From the NCBI GenBank assembly GCA_030248065.1, contig JASAMV010007321.1, positions 46,022 through 110,021 on the forward strand: a DNA stretch of 64,000 nucleotides, read 5' to 3'. Shown here piece by piece: positions 31,771-44,513 of the stretch. Source of the DNA: Rhynchonema sp. JSB1_4 (Eukaryota > Nematoda > Chromadorea > Monhysterida > Xyalidae). The stretch's first letter is position 1. The number at the start of each line of letters is the position of its first letter. The notes under the pieces were generated by a model. That model searched no databases. It was not told the DNA's origin and saw nothing but the letters and a program-made list of their open reading frames with translations. The translations under genes were made by a program, and so were the position numbers.

Positions 31771-34322
31771 GCGTCCGGTCAAGCGTAGGTTCGGCGACAC
31801 GTAGGGTTGGACAAGACGTAGGGTACAAGCGGCAAGACGTAGGGTTCACTGGTCAAGACGTAGGGTTCACTGGACAACACGTAGGGTTCATGAAATATAA
31901 AAAGTTTGAAAAGTGGTGCGAACCTGCCATGCATGGAGATGTATTATCGTGGTTCAGTGCATGGCATGCACCCACTCTGTTTCAAGTCATATTGAGCATG
32001 GGATATGCACGATTGGACCGTTTTAGCCGAACCAGCACAAATTGTCAAAAATATGACATATGCCCCTTACAAGGTAAATGTTCAATTAGCAAGCATGCAA
32101 GCTGAAATGAAGCTGGCACGTGCGTACCTTCACCGATTTCAACCATTCAGGTACCAAACAATTCCGGCTGCGATGCTGAACACATTGATTGTACTCATTT
32201 CACCGTTGCTTAAAGTTTCGTTGGTCAAATGAGCGAAATACGCCCATGTGCACCTGCCATGGTATACACACATACATAGTATACATAGGTATGTATGTGT
32301 TGTAACCTTGGTCTGCTATCACATGTCGACATGCACCCACACTCTACCAATCTATGTCTACATATACATATATCAGGTGCATGCCAGCATATGTGCACCA
32401 CACAATGAAAAAGCGCATGCCATGGCACGTGCATATATTTGTTGTGACCTTGGTCTGTTACAGGTACTTTATCTTCGCACATGCACACTTTATCTGATAA
32501 TATAAATGGTTTACAGCAACAAATAACATGTATTGTACCGTATCATATAAAGCGAAATCACTGACAAAATACACAAATCCCCGTGAATGTACCTATGTAT
32601 GTGCGTACCCGTACGCACGTTGATATCAAACAGAAATAAATGACATAAGACAGACGGCATAAAGCCAGAACAACAAAAAAAACTTGGACATTCGAGTGCA
32701 CACGACATGTAGAAAAGGTGAAAGAGACCCAAGATGGGCGTAAAGGTATGTAATATGTATACTGTATGTACATATTCAGAATGCAACAAAATTAGACGAA
32801 ATATGCGTACAATCTTCATGTGTTTCAACGGCCATTCTCCGAGAGCTTTCTGAAGGGATAGTAATAATAACAAGCTTCAACATATGTAAAAAAGCTTTAA
32901 CCTCAATTCCTGAACAACCGGGTCGCTTCTTTTTTAATACTCTTCCTCAACAGCAACAAACAAAACAAAAAAATAAAGAAGCAAAACGTGAACTCCATGG
33001 ATCAGCTTTTGCCAAACAAAGTCTTTTATCCAGTGTTGTTCCATTTTTCAGGGAATTCATTTTAGGCCATCACGTGCAGAGAGAGCGCGATTTTTGGATA
33101 AAGTGAACGTTAGGGGTCATTTTTCTACGCTTCACGCAATCAAATTTATAATAATTGTTTTTCAACATAGAAGTAAGTCGCGTGCAGCGCGCACGCAAGG
33201 TAGTAACTTGGTCAGGGTGAGCAGTGCAGCGGTGGTTTTGCGGTGCTGTGCTCTATTTTACAAGGAAGTCGCGTGCACGCGGTGCACGCGGCGTGCACGC
33301 GCGTGCACGCGACTTCAATTTCAGCTAGAATTGCACGAACGTATGCCAGGTGACTGATATATACAGCATATGTATGATAGATTGGCTGAGTGTTGGTATG
33401 TCGAATGTATAGAGACAACGTTACAACAAACATAAGTACCTTATATGATGTATACAAACATCTTCTTATGTCATTTATTTTGTTTATATCAACGTGGTAG
33501 GTACGCAAAAAGGTACACACGGGGATTTGTGTATTTTGTCAGGATTTCGCTTTATATGATAGGTACAATACATGTTATTTGTTGCTGTAAACCATTTAAT
33601 TATCAGATAAAGTGTGCATGTGCGAAGATAAAGTACCTTAACAGACCAAGGTCAAACAAATATATGCACGTGCCATGGCATGCGCTTTTTCCTTGTGGGT
33701 GCACAACTGCATGCACATATATGAATATAGACAAGATTGGTAGAGTGTGGGTGATGCGACAGGAACAGACAAGGTTACAACAATACATACCTATGTAACA
33801 GTATGTGTGTATACCATGGCAGGTGCACATGGGCGTATTTCGCTCATTTGACCAACGAAACTTTAAGCAACGGTGAAATGAGTACAATCAATGTGTTCAG
33901 CATCGCAGCCGGAATTGTTTGGTACCTGAATGGTTGAAATCGGTGAAGGTACGCACGTGCCAGCTTCATTTCAGCTTGCATGCTTGCTAATTGAACATTT
34001 ACCTTGTAAGGGGCATATGTCATATTTTTGACAATTTGTGCTAGTTCGGCTAAAACGGTCCAATCGTGCATATCCCATGCTCAATATGACTTGAAACAGA
34101 GTGGGTGCATGCCATGCACTGAACCACGATAATACATCTCCATGCATGGCAGGTTCGCACCACTTTTCAAACTTTTTATATTTCATGAACCCTACGTGTT
34201 GTCCAGTGAACCCTACGTCTTGACCAGTGAACCCTACGTCTTGCCGCTTGTACCCTACGTCTTGTCCAACCCTACGTGTCGCCGAACCTTACGTCTTGAC
34301 CGGCCCTACGTCTTGACCGACT
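31771..34322. mobile_element. foldback element with ACGTAGGGTT-repeat ends
   Basis: Two arms of about 880 bases (31771 to about 32660 and about 33465 to 34322) are nearly identical inverted copies; identical 71- and 75-codon frames appear on opposite strands for that reason. The outer 130 bases of each arm iterate AAGACGTAGGGTTCACTGGT-type units five to seven times. The roughly 800-base centre has no recognisable protein. Structure fits a foldback-type DNA transposon or a recent palindromic duplication. Confidence 0.8.
33264..33318. repeat. GC-rich near-perfect palindrome in the foldback centre
   Basis: GAAGTCGCGTGCACGCGGTG is answered by the inverse with iterated GTGCACGCG, in otherwise A/T-rich sequence. 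A second GTCGCGTGCAGCGCGCACGC lies at 33176. Confidence 0.7.
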
Positions 34323-35405
34323 TCCTTTCGTACTGGTGGGTTCTTTGATACAGACAGCTGTATACATAGCTCTAATACTGTATATAACATAGTTAACTGG
34401 CGGTAAAGGAAAGGAACCCTCTTCTTTTTTATAGTTTGCGGTCGGTGTTCAAAAAACGGACCCCCAGTCTTATCTTGCATTCTGTATTATTACTCGCGGA
34501 TTCACATTTCTGAGCGAGTGCAAATTTGTTGGTTGCCATTTGAAAAAAGTGCCATTTTGCCGGGCCAATTCGCCGCGACGACACTTTTAAGATGAATGCC
34601 TTGTTTTTGCCTCGGTTTTACAACTGCCGCTTTAATGTGACACGCTAACACGTTGTCTTACTCCATGTGTGGTCGCCGTCCAGGTATTCGGTACACCAAC
34701 CAATTTACACTTGAAATATTGATGTTTGGTACCCCATTTTTCAGCGTCAACATGTCCAAGTGTGAATGCGTTGTAATGACTTACGCGTACAAGTTGTCAT
34801 AAACCGTCAGCCAGTGCACTCTCTGTTTTGAGAACTTCTTTTTTCCTGATTTTTGGGCCCCAAATGGTGCCGTGACCGAATGAGGTATTGGTTGTAGTTA
34901 AAAATATGAGCGCTCGAAATGAGATCTCAGAAACCAACGTTCAATTACATCTGCTTAAAAGGGCCGTCGTGTTGATTACATACAAGTTATTGTCCTCAGT
35001 TTCTGAATTGGGGGGGGGGTAGAGGCTTTTCCACAATTATCAGCGCCAGTGAAAGAGGCTCTCTCTCTCAGCCTGTTTTCCAACTTTAAAACACATCACA
35101 TTGTTAACCCACAAGAACACGTGTGTGACTGCGCGGAATGGGGGTTTGGGGTCACAGCTCTCTAGTTTTAAGCTCAGCGTTTGACAACTTTTAACCCTGT
35201 TCCTTTCCATATTTTTCAGAGAAGTGACACAGAGAATAATTTCCAGCAGCCAAACAACACGCCGGCGGAGAATGCGCTTCAACCACATCTCAATTAACTG
35301 TTCGCCAACTACAAGATGATGAATTAGTATTTTAACAGAAATACAGCGAATACTGACCATAAAATATTAAAATCAGCTCAATTTTTCAACATTTGGATAA
35401 TAAAA
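34323..35405. other. no gene recognised
   Basis: Nothing beyond a short G run near 35010 and possible 5' sequence of the exon at 35406. Confidence 0.4.
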
Positions 35406-35568
35406 ATGTCGTCAAATGGCTCAAACGACGATGACTCAAGAAATAATAACAGACCAGAAATTCGAATAAACTGGCGGAAACTCTGGTACATTTGGCGTAT
35501 CATGCTGCTGCTATGGCTGTGTGTGTCGATGCCCAATGCTGCACTTGCCTATGGAACATCTGCCTCAC
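35406..35568 (+). CDS. orphan first exon with signal peptide or anchor
   Basis: An ATG in an A-rich context opens a 54-codon frame: a Ser/Asn/Asp-rich N-terminus, then WRKLWYIWRIMLLLWLCVSM, then PNAALAYGTSAS, ending at a consensus donor CAC|GTAAGT in phase 1. The hydrophobic run after a basic stretch suggests a secreted or membrane protein. No phase-matching downstream exon could be identified in the next 6 kb; joining to the Ly6 gene at 41923 does not work in frame. It may be the start of a gene with distant exons, or a remnant. Confidence 0.35.
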
Positions 35569-38500
35569 GTAAGTCACGCTGATTGTGTGATGTTTCAGTT
35601 TATGGGTTTGGAGAGGTTTGTTTTGTGCGCTATTTAGCGTAATCTTTTCGTAATGTTCAATTTTTTCGACAAATTCTTTACTGTGGTGAAGAGTTAAGAC
35701 AGTCGTGACAACGGCAATGTTCTAACAACCGGCGTGCACATGCTGCTCGAAACGACATGGACCCAGAGTTCCGTAAGACCCTCAAGATCAAATCTAGAAC
35801 CGTCGTGCTCCAAACCAAAAACACTAGTAAGCGTGTAATCACAAGACAAATTTCCGTTTCCAGAATGGTGTGTTCCGTATTTTTTTGATACGACGTAACG
35901 TTTCTATGTGCGATGTCAATGTGGCCCAAAATGGCTTATCAACGAATTGACCCAATTATAACACTTCGTTGAGAGCTGGCAGCATTAAAGCTCAGTATAA
36001 CTTGCTCTAGCCTCCATCAGGTCGCAGTCCAACATCAGTATTTAGACCAATCATAATAAATTTCAACGTTTTTGCGCTTGGCCAATGCATAAAAGTGCAC
36101 ATAAATCAGTGAGCAATCACTTGGCATGTGTCATTCTGTTTATTAGCATGTCACATAAATCATTTTGGTTAGTCCGCGACTCATACATTTTCGGCTGCAG
36201 CATGCACCCAGGTGAATTTGTAAGCCTGAAATTCAGGCACGCAATTCAAAACGATTTGGTTAGTGTGCATATTGTGCGCGCTTGCTTAATCAGGCACTAG
36301 TAAATCTCAATGTTCCATTAATGTTTTTGAGGCGCTCCAAAAATGCGCGGTATGTTTTCAAATTGGCGCCACTGTGGCGGTGCGCGCGCCCATTTTTGGT
36401 AGTGTGGCTGGACTTTACGTATGTACCTGATGTCACGTGATGCATGGATGTACCTAGATTGGATATAGCAAAGCGATTGAATTGCGTGTGCATCCAGTAC
36501 TCCTTAAAATGGGACCAGGTACTATCTGTACGCCTTGCCAAACCCCAAAGTGGAGCACGAATTAATTTCGAATAAAGTACAAGTGAGCGGTATTTAATGA
36601 ATGATAATTTGGCGAAATAACTGTTAAAATAATAAAAAAAAGGTCGAGTGCATGCAAACAGAATACCACCCTGACATAATGGGCACACATACAGAAACGA
36701 TGTTCGCATGAGCCGCATTTTTAAATCCCAATAAACAGTAGTAGACCTGCATAATGGGGCCCTGACGGGTGAAAAATATGCCATGGAAATTGTTATTTAC
36801 AAGCGTTGGGAAGAAGACACTGCACCACAGCTTTTCTGACTTCAGTTGAGACCAGAATATGTACCAGCCCCTGAAGCGCAATGTTGTGGCAAAACATTGA
36901 TGTACGTATTTGTACAAAACAGCTTCTTCCGTTTCAAACTCGCAGCCCTTGTTTGAACATGTTCATTCCAGGGTTGCCTGTGCTCATTTCTGTTTTTCAT
37001 CTGCTTTATTATTTTCATACAGAAAGGACTCGGTTCATTAAACAATATTCCAGGGTAAATTGCCTATCCCTTCAAGGTTTTTCTCGAACCCCTGTAGTAG
37101 TAGTTTGGCGATCGACAAATTAAATGATCTCTACGTGTGCGGCGGCAGCTCGCTAATAAACCAACACCACTTAAAATCGCACGGGGACCATAAAACACGC
37201 TGATGATGAACTTATTTTGAATCTGTTGCGTTGTTAAAGCCATCGCAAAAGCTTTCGGTTTGGTTCTGGGGCTGAAACGTCGTTCCTGGAACTGTAACGA
37301 AATCCCATTTCAGCTCACTGCATGTGATAATAACAGACCTACCTAATCAGAGACCCAAATAACAGCCCCCTTTACCCACGAACTATGTACATAGCCTTTT
37401 CGCTCATAAACTGGTTAAGTGAACGTTTACAGTCGCCGAGCAAGCTTGGTGCCTCCTGGCACAAAGCGCACAACCACAAAAAATCTGCTTTCGAAACTGC
37501 GGTTTCCCCAATCGGTGGGTGTCGAGCTGGAGTCAAGCTAATCCATCTCCATTTAATACTGAAGTCGGAATTTCGTCGTTTTTTGTCAGTTCCTCCCTCA
37601 TATCTTTGCGATTCTAACCTGCCAGCTTTTTTGCATTTGGGCGATAGACGCTTATCGTTTCTAAGTATATTGACAACAGATAGTAATTAGTCAATTGATT
37701 TTTACTGCCCGCAAGTTTTCTTTGCTTCATACTCTATTAAAAACCGTCGCTAAGCACGTGGTTTCGGACAAGTCGACTTTAGCCACAAAAATGCAGACCT
37801 CAGCCTATGTACTGTACCATGCAGCAAATCAAGTATCGTCATACGGATTAAGCAAGAATGCAGGTTCAGTAATCAGTGATTCCAGCTCTGCAACATTCTA
37901 CATGAATGCCAACCATAGGTTATCACAATGAACTTGGCTTGTGTCCTCCAAGAATGTCGAGCACCGCAACACACTTAAAAGACAGTAGCCTGTCTCTATC
38001 AGCTTCGTGCTCGTATACATGTATAGTTTGTATACGTAGAGTACGTACGTACGTACAGTACTCCATCTTTGTGGTGCTCGTGTAAACGCCCTGGTTGAAA
38101 CTAAACGATAAGAGAATCCTGAACACTAAAGACCAAGCCACACAAAAACCGAACTTTGATTGACAGCTAACGTCTGGTTTTGCCATATTTCAACATTCAA
38201 TTCAACCGAAGCCAACTTTTTCGCGTTGGAAAATGCTCTCGTTTGCGGGCATTCAACGTTTATAGTCGTTCCAGCTGGATTCAGAGTGTACTGCCAAAGC
38301 TGCCACTCTTAGAATGCAAACTGCTTCAAAGCGCAGTGACGTTAACTTTGTAGCTTTAAGAAGGTATAAGTTGCATGGCGATTGTAGTTCGACAAGGGCG
38401 GGCAGCCGTTCTCTGGGCGCATCTTTTGTCTCAAAACTCGGCACGGGTAACAAAATTTATGTGGTTGGCGGCGCAAACGCGCCAAAGTGTGAAGAATGTA

Positions 38501-41500
38501 CAGTACCCCACTGGTGCACTTGTGTAAACACATCCGTTCGTTCCGGGCTTGAATCAACACTCACTTTTAAACACGGTGCCTTTCGTTTAGTAACGTATGG
38601 CTTCAAGTTTAGGCTTTTAAAAACACAGATGTTGTGAGCTCTGGAAACACCGACACGTTTTTAAGGGCGATGATTGTCTAAACTTCGGCCGGCGTCATTA
38701 TGTAAATAACGGAAGCTCGTAAATTAAAGTCGACGTTCTTTGCGACACGGAGGTGACGTCCGACGCGCAAAACTAAACACTTTTTGGATTGACAAACTGG
38801 AACCAAGCTCACTCATACGCGTCAAACGCTATTGTTAATTCTGACAGCTTAGATAGAATCACTGTTGTCTTCAAGCCAGAAAATCTTAAGGTCCTCTTTG
38901 GAGCCAAGAATCTAGTCGTTTGGCACAAGCCTTGGTTTGCAGATCCGGTGTTCTGACCGGTACCAGAAGATAGTTTCCAGCTAATCCTTTTTAAATCTTC
39001 ATCCCATTTAGTGATGTGCTGTGCAGCATCGTATACGCAGCATTACAAGCGTGCAGCTGTCGTCGGATGGTGCACCAGAAGCATTCACATACATAACACT
39101 ATGCGAAAACGGTGCTTTAAGCGTGAACTACATATATTCTGGGTACCGTTGGTAGACCAGGATAACTTATAAGCCAGATAGAATCTCTTGTACTCAATGA
39201 CTAAACTGTGCCAACCTCAGTTCGAAAAGCTTCTCAATCTTTCGAGCCCAAAGGCTGCACGCTATTGTTGTTCCAGCCAAAGGACTATGGTGACTGACTG
39301 TTGGTTGCATTGGAAACCACTTAAAGGATGCTTTACTTTGGTCGGTTCTGGATGCTTTTTGTTGAGTTTCAACGCGGGCCCTGGTTGAATAATGTGCTTA
39401 TTTGTCAGCTGTGGTGCTTTTCGGTAATTACAAACCCGGTGCTAGAAATCGTAGATAAAACTTGTTTAAGATAGCGACCGTCGGATGACGCTTGTTTTTC
39501 GAGAAACTTTTTCGCTCATGTCATCTTGCGCTTTTCATTGCTTCCTGGCACGGACCAGCGTGTTTTTAATTGTGTCCCTTTATTGTGAAAAGTTCTCACT
39601 GCACACTTAACACGACACAAATACACACATATCCATGGTGTCGAAAAGCATGCTGCTTTTTCAAATCCTTATTCACGACGGTCTGAAGTGTCAGTTTGCG
39701 AGAAAACGCACGGAGATGTCTGTATTTTGTCGAAGTATCACTTAAGTGTTTGCGTGGAAGCTGCTTCACCGTGCATTTAGCACTCGACAGAGTTTTCAGC
39801 TTCTTCCCAAATCTGTTCTGTGCAGTCGACGCTGTGCATTTTATCTTCGTCATGCTGCACTTTTTTTGTATATTTTGGCACCAAGTGTTCTGTGGATGTG
39901 CTTTTCTGTGCGACTCAATTATTTTTACCAACCCCGCCCACCCAAACTGAAAAAAAATATAAAATACTGTCAGATAACACACATTGAGCCTGAGGTGCTG
40001 TTTTTTGCAAATGTGCTGTGAGACGGAACTTAAGCCCTTGTCTAGCTTTGCCACTTAAAAACATCGCCAAAAACATCCTTGGACCATTTTAAGCTTGAGC
40101 TATTACTTTTGTGCTCCATCGCAGTTATTAAACCACTTGAGCGTGGTATGCTTTCGCTGCGAATAAATCGCAATAAATAACATAATAATAATGTTCTGAA
40201 GCGCTACAAACAGTTTACAATTTGACACAAACAAAATTTAGGCGGCTGTGTAAATAATCTTTATCAAATTTCATCGTGTATGTTCTTGTGTCACGCCGTC
40301 AGTAACTTGTTCAAAATTTTAATTTTAAGTATAAGCAGACTTTTTATATCAAGCCAAGGGCTGAATTTTGCTCAAGCTGAATATCAACATTATTATTTGA
40401 CAATATGGATAAGTTGGTTGCAATTAAAAGGTTTGTCTGCGGTTCGTACTGTGCGGCAGTCCAGTTATTCACTTCTTGTGCACTTTTGTTTCAAAATTGT
40501 CTCCTTAAAAGGCCTTTTTCGTCAGCGGAAGCTACTACCATTGTCTTAGCTTAAAAATGCTTTGAGAAACGCACCGCGTCCCAACCCCTTTTGAGCGGTA
40601 CTCACAGGATGCTGTCAACTTTAAATCATAATTTTGAGTACCAACGCGTGTAGCAGCTGCACTTTGTAAGTGAGCAGAGTCCACATTGTAAGTAATTCAG
40701 TCATCATCGTCTACGTGTAAGCTGTCAACTTCATAGCTTGACTGATTGCAGTAGAGTTTGGGGTGTCCTAAAATTTTACGAGTCGACCAGCTCAAACCAG
40801 TGCGCGCACGTGTGGGCACTTTTTCATTAGACCCAGCTCAACAATAACAATAAAAATTCGTGAAAAAGGCACCGGGTTGGTTGTTTTTTTTTGTGCTGAC
40901 GAAAAAGGCCCCGTAGTACCTTTTATACTCTTTCACGCTGAGATGGTCCCGGTCTCTCACCATATTTGCTGGCGAGAGTATCGTTCCCGTTTTTGTCAAC
41001 ATCAGAACCCTCTGGCAAGCAGAAGAACAAAAATTATTTACGAACCTGTAGTGTACTACCCACCATACCTGACTGTCATACCCTTCAGAAGTGCACCCTA
41101 ACATTTTTCGTCCAACGCAAAAGCAGCTGCTGCTGCCAACTAGAGCTCATCCAACCAAAGTCCAAGTCCTAATTTATTGTAGTGATTGTCCTGAGCGATA
41201 CAATACTACCAAGGGGAACACAGCAGTCGTACGTACTTACTACAGTTTGAAGCTCACTAACTTTGCATAACGTACGCCAGTTTAAAAATGTAATGGCGAC
41301 GTTCTGGTAGCGCTTGAGGGCCCAAGTGCCTTTTTGACTCCTGTCCTGGTGCTCACGGAACGAATCTTGTGTGCGGATGGAGATTTATTTACGAAAACGT
41401 GCTGTGTGATTGCTGTCGTTATCACGCGTACAAAGTATGTACATATGACGGTCACTTATGGCACACTAAAAGCTGATAGGTGGTTAATTAGTGCGGGAAA

Positions 41501-41922
41501 CTATCGTCGTTTTTCTGTAGGGGCACAACACGATCGCGTGAAATTAGAGTCATTCACTCATTGTTCAGCACAGGACAGACAACAGGGCACGCTCATAGGG
41601 CTCATATTGTCGACACGTTAGCTACACGCGTAAGTTACTAGCATTTTGTCGTCAAATGCGTCAGGTTCTCTTATTAGCGTCATACAGCTGGTCTGTGCTT
41701 CATTTAAGAGGAATTTTCTCAGTCCCTAGTTAACGCTGAATTCTGTTTTTAGCTTACACTGGTTAAAACAGCTTTATTCGCGCTCTATTTTTATTCCCAG
41801 ACAATTACGAAACTGCTTCCTGTCACGGGACAAGTATGCTCGTGTTAGCCTGCAACTAGCCGAGAAACTGAAATATAATGCGGAACTTTTTCGGAATCAC
41901 GAAAACGTCGTCCGACTGAGCC
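35569..41922. other. no supported gene
   Basis: Scattered protein-like frames occur, notably 38314-38637 (+, 107 codons) and an ATG-less frame around 38785-38955 (+) with ITVVFKPENLKVLFGAKNLV, but no splice-consistent gene or family could be assigned. A short ACGT microsatellite lies near 38040. Just upstream of 41923, an ATG-less frame (about 41801-41980) overlaps the Ly6 exon in another frame. Confidence 0.35.
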
Positions 41923-44513
41923 ATGAGTTCATTCTGGTCGGCATTAACACCGGTCGTAATTTTCGGCCTGATCCTGCGTGACATCGTTGACTTTCACGCC
42001 GGCCAATCATCATCGAGCCACCAACATTCAGTTAGCCAATCAGCGTTGTGGTCGGCGGCGTCGGCAGCGCCCGCTAGCGGCAGTGGTGGCGGACAGGACG
42101 GCACCTCCGAGCGTCGCGTGCCACTTTTATTCGATCGAATCCCCGATCAGGGTAATAACAAAGTCGTGAGCGTGAATCGCGCTGAAACATCAGCGGGCTC
42201 GCATGCCGCAGCGGGCGCCAAAATCCCGCCACTGATCCCCGTCGATTGGCCGCCGGCGGTCGGCGCGGACGTCGCGCGACTCTATCCGGCGACCGCGTTG
42301 CCGCCAACCGACTGGACCAATCTAATCGTGCCTAACCCATCGCCGATCACTAACCACAACCAAAACAACAACAACAACCTAAATAATCACATTAATGACT
42401 CAGCTTTCAATTATGTTAAGCATCCGTCTGATTCAGAGCAACGACAACGTGCGGATGGCTCCTCGGCCGCCGATGACTACCGGTCGAGGTTGCTGCCTGA
42501 TTTGGCCGTTGTTGCAGGTAGTTATGAAGATGCTGTGAAACATCACACTACGCATCCCACGACATCACACGCAAACAACGCGTGCCCTGCGTGCATATCT
42601 TCACCACAACCACATATCTACCTCGCATTTCAGACACATTATCTTTGTTTCTGAGCATTATCCCCTGATTTTTTAATGCAAATTTTGTTCACGCGCAATT
42701 TGGTTTTATTTTACCGCTCCTGCCAACTTCGTATTTCAACCACAATCCCCACCGTTGGTTCCTATAACAATCACAAACCCGCTCTTCAGCCCTTCCGTTT
42801 TGTTTGAGTGAAAACCTTGTGGCTTATTTGGGTGTGATATTCTCTATATTCAAATCAAATCTTCAATGTTGCCATGTTGAGATCCTGACCATAACCTTGG
42901 ATCGGACACAATGCCCAAAAACACAAAAGCAAGTGTGTGCGTGTGCAACGAGTTCAATCCGTTTTTGCTTTTCTCGCTTTTCATAGACGGGCAGACAGCC
43001 AGTGCGATCGCCAAAGAAATCACCCTTCACGATCTTGCTAACTTGCGAAAAACAACCCTACATCATTTCAGATCACATCAAGTGCTACAGCTGTATGTCC
43101 AAGTTCTACGAGGCCAACTGGCCGCTGCTCAGAAACCTCTACAATCGTCCGCGCAACTTTACGGACGACTGCGATTTCGACCCCGAGCGGCCGAACGGAC
43201 AACGCGCCGTCGGGCTCGTCTCGTGCAACAGCGTCTGCATCAAAATGTATGAACAATCGCAAATCGGTGGTGCGTCATCGGGGGGACGGATTGGTTGATG
43301 TTTGGTTATTTGGTGGTTTGGGGGGGGCGCCGATCACGAGAACCTCATTGTCCTCCGAAAAATTAATATAGCGCAGAACGGCTTTGATTTTGTGACTCTC
43401 AATATGGAATTCCAGTGAGCAGATCATCGTACAGCGTCGACGCGACGAATTTCACAAAATACAGGATCTCATGAGCTCAATCCAGTTACCGAGCGTTCCA
43501 ACCGCTCACAATTTATGAAGCAATAACAATTGAGTTCCCAACCGGTCAGCCTCCTGTTCCGTTTCTCCGTCCCCCTCGCAGTTTCACTTTTTTCCCGCGC
43601 TCAATCGTCTCCCCTTCCCTCCTTTTTTTTTTTTTTTTTCACAGACAACCATGAAACATGTTTATCACACATGGATAAACACCCGAAATAGTGAATAAAG
43701 GCGATAAAAAAACAAGAATAACAGAAGTGACGGATAAAAGTTCAAAGATCATAATTGTAGTCGATCAGTGGCAAAGCCTTTGACAAAAAGACAAGCATTT
43801 CATCATTTTCTGGTTTCAAGCAGTATCTTTTGTCATGAAACAAATCATCTGCACTGGAAAAGAGCTGTTCAGAAGGGACGCGCGTAGGCGGAGTGCTAAG
43901 ATTTTTGGAAGCTGGACGTGCCAGTCGCGGAAACTTTGTCTCATTTGTTGCCCACCATGACAACATTTCCAAAATCCCTTCGTTCGATGCAACTTTGTGG
44001 TAAGCCGTTCCAACGATTCATAGCACTTTCGCGATTGATGGTGCTTGCTGTTTCATCACCTCGGAAACACAACAAAAACCCCCCACCAACCACAAAAAAA
44101 ACCAACAAAAAAACCCAAACCACCAACCACAAACAAAACCCCCGCGCCCCACACAAAAAAACCACAAAAAAACAAAACAAAAACCCAACCACCTCGATCA
44201 CCACCATGCAGGTCTGTACGTGAACGGTTTCACGCGCGGCTGTTACGACAACATGATGCGACGCGGTTTCAACGCTACACTGGTCAAGTGGTACCGCTGG
44301 TTGCAGAGGGACTCGTGTCACGAGTACAGCCGTCGACAAGTGCTCCAGCTGGGCCACAACGCGCCCGACGGCATCGTCACCATATGCACGTGCTACGCGG
44401 ACGGGTGCAACGGGTCGCCGCGACTGTCCGCCGCGGCCGGCTGGGTGCCGCCCATACTCAGATGGTCGACCTATCTGCTCATCGCGCTCTACGTCGGCTG
44501 GCTGAGGACTTGA
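41923..44513 (+). CDS. Ly6/uPAR-domain GPI-anchored protein, ODR-2-like
   Basis: Three exons 41923-42517, 43072-43269, 44212-44513 join in phase 1 to give 364 residues. Exon 1 has a hydrophobic N-terminus (ALTPVVIFGLILRDIVDF) and a long low-complexity Ser/Ala/Asn-rich stretch including NHNQNNNNNLNNHIND. Exons 2-3 form the cysteine-rich domain: KCYSCMSKFYEANWPLLRN, NFTDDCDF, VSCNSVCIKMYE, FTRGCYDNMMRRGFN, WYRWLQRDSCHEYSRR and a final CTCYADGCNG, the C-N ending of three-finger Ly6 domains. A hydrophobic C-terminus (RWSTYLLIALYVGWL) suits GPI attachment. The long insert and W-Y-x-x-L-x-R-D-S-C stretch recall the ODR-2 branch of the family, known from nematode neurons; that placement is from memory of the pattern. 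The start and the low-complexity part are less certain than the domain. An antisense hAT transposase remnant lies in intron 2. Confidence 0.82.
43742..43990 (-). pseudogene. hAT transposase C-terminal fragment (dimerisation region)
   Basis: The minus-strand frame includes MLSWWATNETKFPRLARPAS, then LSTPPTRVPSEQLFSSADDL and NDEMLVFLSKALPL. W-W-x-x-N-x-x-x-F-P-x-L-A and P-x-x-x-V-P-S-E-x-x-F-S are hallmarks of the hAT C-terminal domain. Only the last 80 or so residues remain and the 5' side is lost. It is a relic of an autonomous element of the superfamily that could mobilise the CAG-ended MITEs in this window. Confidence 0.85.

Noticed and set aside
31890..34186. Identical 71- and 75-codon proteins on opposite strands
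   Set aside because: They are mirror copies within the foldback arms, without domain, signal or splice context.
39596..40054. 152-codon minus-strand frame rich in Lys and Cys
   Set aside because: No family pattern, and the opposite strand has comparable open frames; no splice or poly(A) support.
43941..44357. 138-codon minus-strand frame over the Ly6 exon 3 boundary
   Set aside because: It runs through a low-complexity A/C tract and antisense to a well-supported exon; its WNGLP phrase is a frame-shifted reading of the hAT fragment.
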